DNA of 64,000 bases, taken from RGIG1959 sp045637645 (GTDB lineage: Bacteria; Bacillota; Clostridia; Oscillospirales; Acutalibacteraceae). The notes beneath the pieces were generated by a model. It did not search any database and had not been told where the DNA came from. It saw only the letters and a program-made list of their open reading frames with translations. Numbering within the stretch: the first letter of the stretch is position 1; every line of letters starts with the position of its first letter. Positions 1-6,522 of the stretch are shown here, piece by piece. Position numbers and translations under genes: made by a program. The DNA lies in NCBI GenBank assembly GCA_045637645.1, contig JAZTZV010000053.1:1-64000 (forward strand), in the 5' to 3' direction.

Positions 1-411
1 GGGAGTTACTAACAGTCCCCACCACCAATGTCTTGTGTTGAGAAGTTTAACACATAGTGGTGTTAATAACACAAGTTGAATATAGACGAAAATGTAATAA
101 AAAGGAACACAGGCACTTCCTTTTATAAGGTGTCTAAATAGGTTTGAATAATCACCATGTAGAACGGTATATGCAATAGACCACACGATATAGGGGATTA
201 ACACTTTACATATTCTTTTTTTAAAAAATGCTCCATACATTTTTTTATCTGCTTTTGTTAAATATCCGGATAAAAATACAAATGATGCCACACAGAAGTT
301 TAAAAAAGGACGAATAAAAACACCGGCTAATCCTCCAGGACAAGTGTGAATAAAAACAACAGCAATAATAGACAGCGCTCTCCAGATTTGGATGCGACTG
401 TTTTTTGTCAT
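1..411 (-). CDS. Acyltransferase family 3 (OafA/YrhL-like) membrane protein, C-terminus cut by window edge
   Basis: The frame runs off the left edge and gives 137 residues from an ATG at 411. The N-terminus (MTKNSRIQIWRALSIIAVVF) has the family 3 acyltransferase pattern, a basic start then a helix with R-x-x-S/A and IHTCPGG, followed by further hydrophobic helices and an FLSGYL motif. Proteins of this family are multi-pass membrane enzymes that O-acetylate sugars of the envelope or exopolysaccharide. A GGAGGTG ribosome binding site lies about seven bases upstream and a consensus promoter lies at 443-471. The DNA is more AT-rich than the core genes, which hints at acquired envelope DNA. Family is fairly sure; substrate is unknown. 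Confidence 0.75.
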   Translation of the reverse strand, partial: MTKNSRIQIWRALSIIAVVFIHTCPGGLAGVFIRPFLNFCVASFVFLSGYLTKADKKMYGAFFKKRICKVLIPYIVWSIAYTVLHGDYSNLFRHLIKGSACVPFYYIFVYIQLVLLTPLCVKLLNTRHWWWGLLVTP

Positions 412-442
412 CTTCTTACACCTCCACCATATATTTAGAAAA

Positions 443-471
443 ATTATATCACGAAGAATAAAACAGGTCAA
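443..471 (-). promoter_or_regulatory. Promoter of the acyltransferase gene
   Basis: On the minus strand TTGACC (471-466) and TATAAT (448-443) are separated by 17 bases. The start codon is about 30 bases downstream. Confidence 0.7.
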
Positions 472-867
472 GCAGATTTATTCATCGAAAAGTGTCCAAA
501 TGCAGAATAATTATTTCATCTAGGCTAGAGTCGACAAAAGCGGTGAAACGTTGGTGATCATGGACTTTCAAAACGCTCAAATCCCTTGGTACACAAGGGA
601 TTTGAAGCATTGGGGATAGCTAGGCTAGTCTTGACAAAAACAAAAAACCGCTCTCTTTCGAGAACGGTTTTTTTGGTGCGAGCGACGGGTGTCGGTACGA
701 GGAAGCAGACTCTACCTTGTCTTTTGGTACAAGTAAAAACGATAGTCTCATCAACTCCAACGGGGCTAAAAACAGTCCACCGGACTGTTTTCTTCACGCC
801 CCTTTCAAGTCCCGTTTCGCAAATGCAAACAAAAAGAACCCAACCTTGCGGTTGAGTTCTCTTTGTT
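472..867. other. Intergenic stretch with tRNA-Leu fragment, stem-loops and short direct repeats
   Basis: I see no convincing gene here. It holds an 11-bp perfect inverted repeat (577-587 with 595-605), a motif CTAGGCTAG followed by GACAAAA that occurs twice exactly 100 bases apart (520-539 and 620-639), a terminator-like hairpin (642-673), an 18-base exact copy of the 3' end of the adjacent tRNA-Leu plus flank (672-689), and a nested stem (AAAACAGTCC paired with GGACTGTTTT inside GGGGC/GCCCC) around 764-802. Longer open frames across it read through the tRNA and are taken as spurious. Confidence 0.6.
831..860 (-). terminator. Intrinsic terminator of tRNA-Leu
   Basis: On the minus strand AGAACTCAACC and GGTTGGGTTCT pair around a short loop and are followed by a T run, seven bases after the tRNA CCA end. 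Confidence 0.75.
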
Positions 868-951
868 TGGTGCGAGCGACGGGACTTGAACCCGTACGTC
901 AGCGACACACGCCCCTCAAACGTGCCTGTCTGCCAATTCCAGCACGCTCGC
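868..951 (-). tRNA. tRNA-Leu (anticodon GAG)
   Basis: The 84-base sequence folds as a class II tRNA. The acceptor arms GCGAGCG and CGCTCGC are followed by A and an encoded CCA (868-870). The D-loop is typical (GGAATTGGCAGAC), the T-loop reads GGTTCAAGTCC, and the anticodon stem CACGT/GCGTG closes the loop TTGAGGG, giving GAG. The long variable arm is typical of Leu. It has its own promoter at 994-1022. Confidence 0.95.
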
Positions 952-993
952 ACATATTCGGTTTGCGACCCACATTCCTGCGGCGCGAGTTGT

Positions 994-1022
994 ATTATAG
1001 CACCAAGCGAGCAGAATGTCAA
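994..1022 (-). promoter_or_regulatory. Promoter of tRNA-Leu
   Basis: Perfect TTGACA (1022-1017), 17-base spacer and TATAAT (999-994) on the minus strand, about 40 bases before the tRNA 5' end. Confidence 0.85.
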
Positions 1023-1100
1023 CTGCTTTTTTGCAATTTTTTAAAGTTTTTTAAATTGTTTTTTCGGTTCTTCGAATAGGAGCGGAAAATAAGAGAACGG

Positions 1101-1129
1101 TTGACAAAAATCGACAAATACGCTATACT
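1101..1129 (+). promoter_or_regulatory. Promoter of the small membrane protein gene at 1173
   Basis: TTGACA (1101-1106), 17-base spacer, TATACT (1124-1129). Confidence 0.8.
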
Positions 1130-1172
1130 GACACCGCTCTTGTGCTACAATTGAAAAAGGAGAATGGTTACA

Positions 1173-1523
1173 ATGAAAGACATCCATCAAGTTTCGAAAA
1201 CACTTTCCGAGCGCGAGCAAATTGCGGCAATTATCTGGCTTGTAATCGGCATTATGCAAATTCTGTCGATTGTTTGTATTCTTGCCGGTACATGGAATGT
1301 TTATGCGGCATACACGCGCTTTACGCAATCCAAAGCGGTTCTTACCCCGTGGGTCGGCATTGTGAACAGCTACGAAAATTCCCTGACCTCCAGCATTATC
1401 AGCATCGTGATCAACCTGGTCTTCGGTGGCGTGATCGGTGTTGCGGGCGGACTTTATGATATTTTCATGGTTCGTGGTTATGTGCTTGAGAACAAGGACG
1501 TTTACGAGCAAGCCGGCTATTGA
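1173..1523 (+). CDS. Small two-helix membrane protein of unknown function
   Basis: The 116-residue product begins MKDIHQVSKTLSEREQ. I chose the ATG at 1173 because AAGGAG ends ten bases upstream; an in-frame ATG at 1164 sits directly on that site. Two hydrophobic segments are visible, near residues 18-40 and 72-95, and the short ends are polar. The gene is a single-gene unit with its own promoter (1101-1129) and terminator (1531-1576). I do not recognise a family, and membrane location is the only safe statement. Confidence 0.7.
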   Translation: MKDIHQVSKTLSEREQIAAIIWLVIGIMQILSIVCILAGTWNVYAAYTRFTQSKAVLTPWVGIVNSYENSLTSSIISIVINLVFGGVIGVAGGLYDIFMVRGYVLENKDVYEQAGY

Positions 1524-1530
1524 ACATAAA

Positions 1531-1576
1531 AATAAACGCACTTGAACCATTGGGGTTTAAGTGCGTTTTCTTTTTG
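1531..1576 (+). terminator. Intrinsic terminator after the small membrane protein
   Basis: AAACGCACTTGAACC pairs with GGTTTAAGTGCGTTT, followed by a T-rich tract. Confidence 0.75.
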
Positions 1577-1578
1577 GA

Positions 1579-1607
1579 TTGACAAGCGAACGCACGATTG
1601 GTATCAT
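1579..1607 (+). promoter_or_regulatory. Promoter of the chimeric pseudogene
   Basis: TTGACA (1579-1584), 17 bases, TATCAT (1602-1607); start codon follows at 1640. Confidence 0.6.
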
Positions 1608-1639
1608 AGGAACATATTTTTTAAAAGAGAGGGTGTCGT

Positions 1640-1935
1640 ATGGCGGATTCACGTCAAACAGCGTACGCAGAGCGCCTGGCGCGCTTGATCCGAATGGAAA
1701 CGATCTCTGCACAGGGACAAACCGATAAAACGAAATTTTACGCATTTCAAGAGGAATTGCGTGCGGTGACGGATTTTCGAATGTGCTGTATCCGACGAAT
1801 CCCGTGTTGCTCATCAGCTTAGGTCTTGTTGACGTCAGCTATGGCAAATGGCTGAAATGGAGCTGGAAATTCCAGCTGGCAAACCTATTGTTAACAAGCG
1901 GTTTGTTGCTTGCAGGCATGGCAATCGGTTATTAA
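1640..1935 (+). pseudogene. Chimeric remnant: M20-type peptidase N-terminus joined to a transporter C-terminus
   Basis: From the ATG at 1640 (after a GAGAGGG site) the frame encodes about 42 residues like the start of M20/M25/M40 metallopeptidases (ERLARLIRMETIS, then GQTDKTKFYAFQEEL). It then goes out of frame and stops at 1822. Near 1768 another frame opens and runs to a stop at 1933-1935, encoding about 55 residues (DGFSNVLYPTNPVLLISLGL, then VSYGKW and LKWSWKFQL) that look like the C-terminus of YfcC/AbgT-type ion-coupled transporters. The simplest explanation is a deletion that fused two neighbouring genes out of frame. No catalytic metal-binding residues remain, so no activity is expected. 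Promoter and start site are still intact. Confidence 0.7.
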
Positions 1936-1936
1936 A

Positions 1937-1980
1937 AAACAAAGGCGAAGCCTTGCGTTGTGCAGGCTCCGCCTTTTCTT
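1937..1980. terminator. Bidirectional intrinsic terminator
   Basis: AAAGGCGAAGCCT pairs with AGGCTCCGCCTTT. There is a T run on the plus side and an even better one on the minus side, so it can end the pseudogene and the leftward gene at 1979-2173. Confidence 0.75.
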
Positions 1981-2173
1981 ATACGTTGTCGCGGTTGTTG
2001 CGCGGCATGCGACGGCTCCCGAGAAAATTCACCGTATTGCGCAGATCGCTTTCGGTGTGGATGGAGTCGCCGTGTTCACAAAGGGACCGTCGTGCGTCGA
2101 CGGACAAAAGTCGAAAAAAACGACGACTGCTGTCGTCTCTTGCCAACAGTTCGCACAAATTTCGATAATACAA
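1979..2173 (-). CDS. Small polar protein of unknown function (64 residues)
   Basis: A TTG start at 2173 follows GGGGTGAT at suitable spacing, and the stop abuts a strong leftward terminator. The product is soluble and charged (LCELLARDDSSRRFF, then a segment ending EHGDSIHTESDLRN). The layout 'short charged head, FF, then SIHTESDLR' resembles small uncharacterised proteins common in Clostridia that carry an I-x-(S/T)-E-E/D-x-L-R element. I infer it is a real gene from start context, terminator and this resemblance; no function can be given. Confidence 0.5.
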   Translation of the reverse strand: MYYRNLCELLARDDSSRRFFRLLSVDARRSLCEHGDSIHTESDLRNTVNFLGSRRMPRNNRDNV

Positions 2174-2180
2174 AACATCA

Positions 2181-2204
2181 CCCCACGATTAGTATATCGT
2201 GGGG
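2181..2204. promoter_or_regulatory. Perfect inverted repeat before the small gene
   Basis: CCCCACGAT (2181-2189) and ATCGTGGGG (2196-2204) form a 9-bp stem; on the minus strand the 6-base loop completes a TATACT. It may end the operon above, act as an operator, or both. No good -35 is seen. Confidence 0.45.
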
Positions 2205-2225
2205 TAGCGGTGTTTATGTATAAAA

Positions 2226-2903
2226 TCAATCGTTTGTAACATTACCGTCGCCGTCGATCGGGATGACGTCGCCGAGATAGGTGGGCGCGGGTTTTGCCAT
2301 GCATTTCCCGAAATCCTTAATGCGCGCAAGCACTTCGCGTACTTCGCGACCGAGCTGACCGCCGTAACTGCGCAAATCGGCGTTCACGCCGTAGGCGGTG
2401 ACTTCATAGCGACGCGCGATGTATAACGCACGGTATAAATGATAATCCTGCGTGACGATCACAATTTGGCGGGCATGAAACACATCGTGTGCACGCGCAA
2501 TGCTGTCGTATGTTGAGAACCCTGCGTGATCCATGAAAATATCTTCGCTCGGCACGCCCGCTTCAATCGCATACGCCTTCATGACCGCCACTTCGTTGTA
2601 GGAGTCTTGACCGTGATCGCCGCTCATCAACAGTTTCGGTGCGACACCTGCTTTGTACAATTCGATGCCGCGTTTCAAGCGATCTTCAAGCATTGGACTC
2701 GGTGTGCCGTCTTCATAGACGCCGCAACCGAGGACTAAGATACAATCCATACCGGTGAGCTCGGTGGCGCTTTCGGGCGTTTTGATGTTGCCGGACGTGC
2801 TGTTGTAAACATACATATTAAGGCTGACAACGGCAAGTGTTCCGAAAAGTGTTGCAATCGCCAACGCAAGAGCGGCGGTTTTTAAGATGCGTTTTTTCGA
2901 CAT
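2226..2903 (-). CDS. SanA/YdcF-like membrane-anchored protein (DUF218 domain)
   Basis: The 225-residue product starts at the ATG at 2903, six bases after AAGGAGAC. One N-terminal membrane helix (about residues 9-30) is followed by a DUF218/YdcF domain outside the membrane: ILVLGCGV near 57, then DG-x-PSP, LEDR, LLMSGDHG, and QDYHLYRA in the second half. E. coli SanA and ElyC of this family affect envelope permeability, but the chemistry is unsettled. It is the last gene of a three-gene leftward operon, and its start overlaps the end of the YwaF-like gene by 22 bases, suggesting coupled translation. Confidence 0.75.
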   Translation of the reverse strand: MSKKRILKTAALALAIATLFGTLAVVSLNMYVYNSTSGNIKTPESATELTGMDCILVLGCGVYEDGTPSPMLEDRLKRGIELYKAGVAPKLLMSGDHGQDSYNEVAVMKAYAIEAGVPSEDIFMDHAGFSTYDSIARAHDVFHARQIVIVTQDYHLYRALYIARRYEVTAYGVNADLRSYGGQLGREVREVLARIKDFGKCMAKPAPTYLGDVIPIDGDGNVTND

Positions 2904-3688
2904 AACAGTCTCCTTAAGTAATCGAGGATCATGAACGTAATCAGCACAGCAGCCGATACACACGAAACGGCGAAGATATACAGAGGGATGCACCACGGAT
3001 ACGGCACGACGCTTTGCACATCCTTGTACACATACAGCGTCGGCGTGCAGTACGGGCTGATAAAAAACATATTAAAGGTTTCCGCGGGAACGATCCCGAC
3101 TAAATGCGCCGTTTCGTTGAGGATCATCGCGATCAAAACCAATATACAAAATACGGGAAACGCGCGCACAAGCGTTTTCCATTCGGCTTTGACATAATCG
3201 CTGAATATCAAGTATATGCCGATGGTGATCATCGAGCTGTGGCACATCATGGTTTGAATGTTCACGCCGAGGCTGTCGGTCAGCACGTCGGTGGGGTATA
3301 CCATCACACACAGACCTGAGAACACCGCGTAGGTTGCCAGGTAGCAACAAATTGAGCGATGGACTTTTCCGTTTGTGAATGCTGCGATCAGTCCCAAATA
3401 CATCGGGATCGAGCAAAGCTGAAACGGAAAAGCGTACCATTGATAGTCGGCTGTAAAGGCTTCACCGTTGAACGAGAAGGTGTAGACGATTTGTTTGTAG
3501 ATTTCGAGTACAATGTTAATAACCGAAAAGGCGATCAACACCGTGCGTACCGACGTTTTGGCATAGCGAGACAGCAATACACCGCCGAGAATGCCGGCAA
3601 TTAACCAGCCAATGTGAAACCAGCCGCCTACTTGCAGAAGGGGCATTTTTGTTTGGAGGAGTTGTAAAAACTGACCGAGAATCATCAT
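2882..3688 (-). CDS. YwaF/TMEM164-like multi-pass membrane protein
   Basis: The 268-residue product has about seven hydrophobic segments, and the middle contains the LPFQLCS-type pattern (here FPFQLCSIPMYLGL) and a later SSMITIGIYLI segment, which is how I recognise the YwaF (TIGR02206-like) family. The first of two tandem ATGs at 3688 abuts the stop of the upstream gene (TAAATG). The family function in bacteria is unknown; a distant link to TMEM164 acyltransferases is known only for eukaryotic members. A second family member occurs at 41510-42298. Confidence 0.7.
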   Translation of the reverse strand: MMILGQFLQLLQTKMPLLQVGGWFHIGWLIAGILGGVLLSRYAKTSVRTVLIAFSVINIVLEIYKQIVYTFSFNGEAFTADYQWYAFPFQLCSIPMYLGLIAAFTNGKVHRSICCYLATYAVFSGLCVMVYPTDVLTDSLGVNIQTMMCHSSMITIGIYLIFSDYVKAEWKTLVRAFPVFCILVLIAMILNETAHLVGIVPAETFNMFFISPYCTPTLYVYKDVQSVVPYPWCIPLYIFAVSCVSAAVLITFMILDYLRRLLCRKNAS

Positions 3689-4138
3689 TTAAACAGGCGG
3701 ATGCTCCTCGATGAAGCGTTCCAAAATATCCGCGGCGCAGCGGACGTATTCGCCGCAAGGACGTTTTTTGTAATAAGCGGCGGTACGCGCTTCTGGGGTG
3801 CCGCCGATTTCGGGGCCGTCCAAGAGCTCCCGACAAATAATGGAGCCATTCTCCTCACGAAAACGATCCGCCAACGTGCGGACGCGTTCATACAACTCCA
3901 TTTTTGCCGTGCCTGTTTCGGGATTAGCGTATCCGTACAGTAAACCTGCCGCCATGAACATGCCGCTGCAAGCACCGCACACTTCACGCATGCGACCCAT
4001 GCCGCCGCCGAAGGACGACGATAATTTCATAGCTGTATCAAGCGGCAAACCGAGTTCTTCGGCGTAAGCGCCGAGGACCGCTTGCGCGCAGTTGTAGCCT
4101 TCTTTAAATAAAGCTTCTGCTTTTTCTCCGTGGGTCAT
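3689..4138 (-). CDS. C_GCAxxG_C_C family redox-type protein
   Basis: The 149-residue soluble product carries the cysteine pattern that names the family: C17 (YNCAQ), then EVCGACSGMFMAAGLLYG, then an isolated Cys in SIICRELL and KRPCGEYVRCAADIL near the end. The spaced cysteines suggest an Fe-S cluster or metal site. Many Clostridia have this protein and its role is unknown. It is the first gene of a leftward operon driven by a consensus promoter (4163-4191). The next gene starts at the base after its stop. Confidence 0.8.
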   Translation of the reverse strand: MTHGEKAEALFKEGYNCAQAVLGAYAEELGLPLDTAMKLSSSFGGGMGRMREVCGACSGMFMAAGLLYGYANPETGTAKMELYERVRTLADRFREENGSIICRELLDGPEIGGTPEARTAAYYKKRPCGEYVRCAADILERFIEEHPPV

Positions 4139-4162
4139 TTTGACACATCCTTTCTTTGCTTT

Positions 4163-4191
4163 ATTATACTGGGATCAAGTGGCTTTGTCAA
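4163..4191 (-). promoter_or_regulatory. Promoter of the 4138-2226 operon
   Basis: Minus strand TTGACA (4191-4186), 17 bases, TATAAT (4168-4163): full consensus. Confidence 0.85.
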
Positions 4192-4324
4192 CGCGCGGTA
4201 TATTTCGTAAAAGCATTTTTTTGATGTTAAACGGCGGGAGGTTGTAAAAAACATCGAATTTTTTAAAAAGAAATGCGACTGAGATCTTAACTTCAAATAA
4301 ATTGCATTTTTTTGCCGAAAAGAC

Positions 4325-4353
4325 TTGATTTACGCGCGAAAAAAAGGTAAAAT
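4325..4353 (+). promoter_or_regulatory. Promoter of the purine operon
   Basis: TTGATT (4325-4330), 17-base spacer, TAAAAT (4348-4353). Transcription from here gives a leader of about 180 bases before purE. Confidence 0.65.
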
Positions 4354-4388
4354 AAATGTAATCATTTTTATCATGGGGTGAAACGGTT

Positions 4389-4481
4389 ATGACGCAGGTT
4401 TTGGGATTGTCTTGTGCAATGGGCAAGGTGCGTCGTTGTGTCCGTTTCCGCCGAATTTTCGGGGGTTCTGCCCTTAAATAA
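4389..4481 (+). CDS. Putative 30-residue leader peptide upstream of purE
   Basis: ATG at 4389 lies seven bases after GGGGTGA (4375-4381). The frame encodes MTQVLGLSCAMGKV, then an arginine-rich part (RRCVRFRRIF), and stops at 4479-4481 exactly at the base of the terminator hairpin. Position and start site suggest a translated leader for attenuation, but nothing shows that the peptide sequence matters. Confidence 0.4.
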   Translation: MTQVLGLSCAMGKVRRCVRFRRIFGGSALK

Positions 4482-4507
4482 GCGTGGTGCGTCGCACCGC
4501 GCTTTTT
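4481..4507 (+). terminator. Attenuator-like intrinsic terminator ahead of purE
   Basis: AGCGTGGTGC and GCACCGCGCT pair over ten base pairs around a three-base loop, followed by five T. It ends 31 bases before the purE start, so it must be regulated or leaky. The sequence GGTGCGTCG in its 5' arm (4486-4494) occurs also at 4427-4435, where it could compete for the 3' arm. Confidence 0.7.
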
Positions 4508-4538
4508 CATTTGTCATTATCAAGGAGGATGCAGTATT

Positions 4539-5039
4539 ATGGCAAAAAAAGTAGCAATTATTATGGGAAGCGACAGCGATCGCCCCATCGTACAAAAAGC
4601 GATGGACAAGCTTCAAGGCTTCGGTGTCTCTTATGAAACACATATTTTCTCCGCACACCGCACGCCTGTGCAGGCGGCGGAATTTGCAAGATCCGCGCGA
4701 GAGAACGGCTTCGGCGTCTTGATCGCCGCGGCGGGCATGGCGGCGCATTTGGCGGGTGCACTTGCCGCGCAGACAACGTTGCCCATCATCGGTATTCCGG
4801 TCAAATCTTCGACTTTTGACGGCTTGGATGCGCTTCTTTCGACTGTGCAGATGCCTTCCGGCATGCCCGTTGCAACGGTTGCGGTTAACGGCGCGGAAAA
4901 TGCGGCAATTTTGGCGGCGCAAATTTTGGCGCTGTCCGACGATGAACTCGCCGCGAAATTGATTGCAATGCGCGAGGATATGACCGCGGCGGTTTTGAAA
5001 AAGGAAGCCGCGTTGCAAGAAGAATTGTCGGCAAACTAA
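4539..5039 (+). CDS. purE: N5-carboxyaminoimidazole ribonucleotide mutase (AIR carboxylase catalytic subunit)
   Basis: The 166-residue product has the PurE signatures GSDSD (10-14), SAHRTP (38-43) and the glycine-rich A-A-A-G-M-A-A-H-L-A-G segment that binds the carboxylated substrate. It makes CAIR in the sixth step of purine synthesis. It is the first gene of an eight-gene operon and starts after AAGGAGG. No purK lies in this window, so N5-CAIR formation must be encoded elsewhere or the enzyme uses AIR plus CO2 directly; sequence inspection does not decide between class I and class II. Confidence 0.95.
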   Translation: MAKKVAIIMGSDSDRPIVQKAMDKLQGFGVSYETHIFSAHRTPVQAAEFARSARENGFGVLIAAAGMAAHLAGALAAQTTLPIIGIPVKSSTFDGLDALLSTVQMPSGMPVATVAVNGAENAAILAAQILALSDDELAAKLIAMREDMTAAVLKKEAALQEELSAN

Positions 5040-5070
5040 TTTCGTAACCTCAAAGATTGGAGCAAAAAGT

Positions 5071-6507
5071 ATGATGGATTCCATTCATGAAGAATGCGGC
5101 GTATTCGGTATTTATGATCACGAAGAAGCCGACATCGTTGGTTTGACGTATATGGCGTTGTATGCTCTTCAACATCGCGGACAAGAAAGCTGCGGTATCG
5201 CTGTGAATGATGACGGTGTGATTACCGGGTATAAAAACACGGGTCTTGTCGGTGATGTGTTTACGGCGCAAAACCTTGCCAATCTCTCCAAGGGTCAAAT
5301 GGCAATCGGACATGCGCGTTACGGTACGGTCGATAACAAAGGCCGCATCAACGCTCAACCGCTGATCGTGAATCATTGCAAGGGGTGTATGGCAATCGCC
5401 AACAACGGCAGCCTGACCAATGCCGCCGCACTCCGTAAAGAAATGGAGATGCACGGCGCGATTTTTCACACCTCCACTGACGTCGAAGTGATTGCTCACG
5501 CAATCATCAACGCTCGCTTGACCGCCGGCTCGATCGAGCAAGCGATCGAACAAGCGATGTATAAGCTTGAGGGTTGCTACACCTTGTGTGTGATGTCTCC
5601 GAAAAAGCTGATTGCCGCGCGTGATCCGAAAGGATTCCGCCCGTTGTGTATCGGTGTCACGGAATCGGGCGGCTATGTGTTTGCTTCCGAATCCTGTGCG
5701 ATCGATGCGGTCGGTGCGACGTTCCTTCGTGATGTGGAACCCGGCGAAATCGTGATTGCGGATCAAGACGGTCTGCGCTCGATCAAAACACATTGCGGCG
5801 ATCCGAATACCGCGCTTTGCGTATTCGAATATGTGTACATTGCGCGTCCCGATTCGGTGATCGACGGCACCGGCGTGCATATAGCACGCAAACGGGCGGG
5901 CGAGATCCTTGCTAAGGAAAGTCCGGTTGATGCGGATGTCATCATCGGTGTTCCCGATTCGGGTCTTGATGCCGCTCTTGGCTATGCGCAGGAAAGCGGC
6001 ATTCCGTACGGCATCGGTTTCCTCAAGAATAAATACATCGGCAGAACGTTTATTCAACCGACGCAAAAGCAACGTGAACGCGCGGTGCGCATCAAACTCA
6101 ATCCCATTGCCGAAACCGTTCGCGGCAAGCGCGTGGTGATGATCGACGATTCGATCGTGCGCGGCACGACAAGCGCTCCTATTATCAAACTGCTTCGCGA
6201 AGCGGGTGCTACCGAAGTGCATTTGCGCATCGCCTCGCCTCCTGTGAAATGTCCGTGTTACTACGGTGTGGATATTTCGTCCTCGACCGAATTGATCGCC
6301 AACAAACACACGATCGATGAGGTTTGTCAGATTATCGGAGCCGATTCGCTTGCGTATCTGTCCGTAGATGGCGTCAGAAATCTTGCCAGAGAAACCAAAA
6401 CCGGTTTCTGTACAGCATGTTTCACAGGGGAGTATCCCGTTGAAGTGTCCGAAGATAAAATGTTCATCAGCAAGTACGAGCGTAAGCTCAGCGAGAAGAA
6501 AAAGTAA
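5071..6507 (+). CDS. purF: Amidophosphoribosyltransferase (glutamine PRPP amidotransferase)
   Basis: The 478-residue product converts PRPP and glutamine to phosphoribosylamine, the first committed step. A short propeptide precedes the catalytic Cys in EECGVFGI, and the N-terminal glutaminase domain shows QHRGQES and RYGT. The PRPP site VVMIDDSIVRGTT lies near residue 355. Cysteines matching the Bacillus-type 4Fe-4S ligands are visible (ALCVFEYVY, KCPCYYGVD, FCTACFTG), so this is the oxygen-sensitive Fe-S form. It starts with tandem ATGs 32 bases after purE. Length is normal. Confidence 0.97.
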   Translation: MMDSIHEECGVFGIYDHEEADIVGLTYMALYALQHRGQESCGIAVNDDGVITGYKNTGLVGDVFTAQNLANLSKGQMAIGHARYGTVDNKGRINAQPLIVNHCKGCMAIANNGSLTNAAALRKEMEMHGAIFHTSTDVEVIAHAIINARLTAGSIEQAIEQAMYKLEGCYTLCVMSPKKLIAARDPKGFRPLCIGVTESGGYVFASESCAIDAVGATFLRDVEPGEIVIADQDGLRSIKTHCGDPNTALCVFEYVYIARPDSVIDGTGVHIARKRAGEILAKESPVDADVIIGVPDSGLDAALGYAQESGIPYGIGFLKNKYIGRTFIQPTQKQRERAVRIKLNPIAETVRGKRVVMIDDSIVRGTTSAPIIKLLREAGATEVHLRIASPPVKCPCYYGVDISSSTELIANKHTIDEVCQIIGADSLAYLSVDGVRNLARETKTGFCTACFTGEYPVEVSEDKMFISKYERKLSEKKK

Positions 6508-6522
6508 AGGAGTTCACGACTT

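Noticed and set aside
558..1079. Open frames of 89-154 codons on both strands over the tRNA-Leu region
   Set aside because: They read through the tRNA gene, its terminator and the repeated tRNA tail, have no ribosome site and look like the usual spurious products of tRNA loci.
4354..4538. Purine or PRPP riboswitch before purE
   Set aside because: I looked for the conserved purine-aptamer core and ykkC-type elements and could not find them; a covariance-model search would decide.
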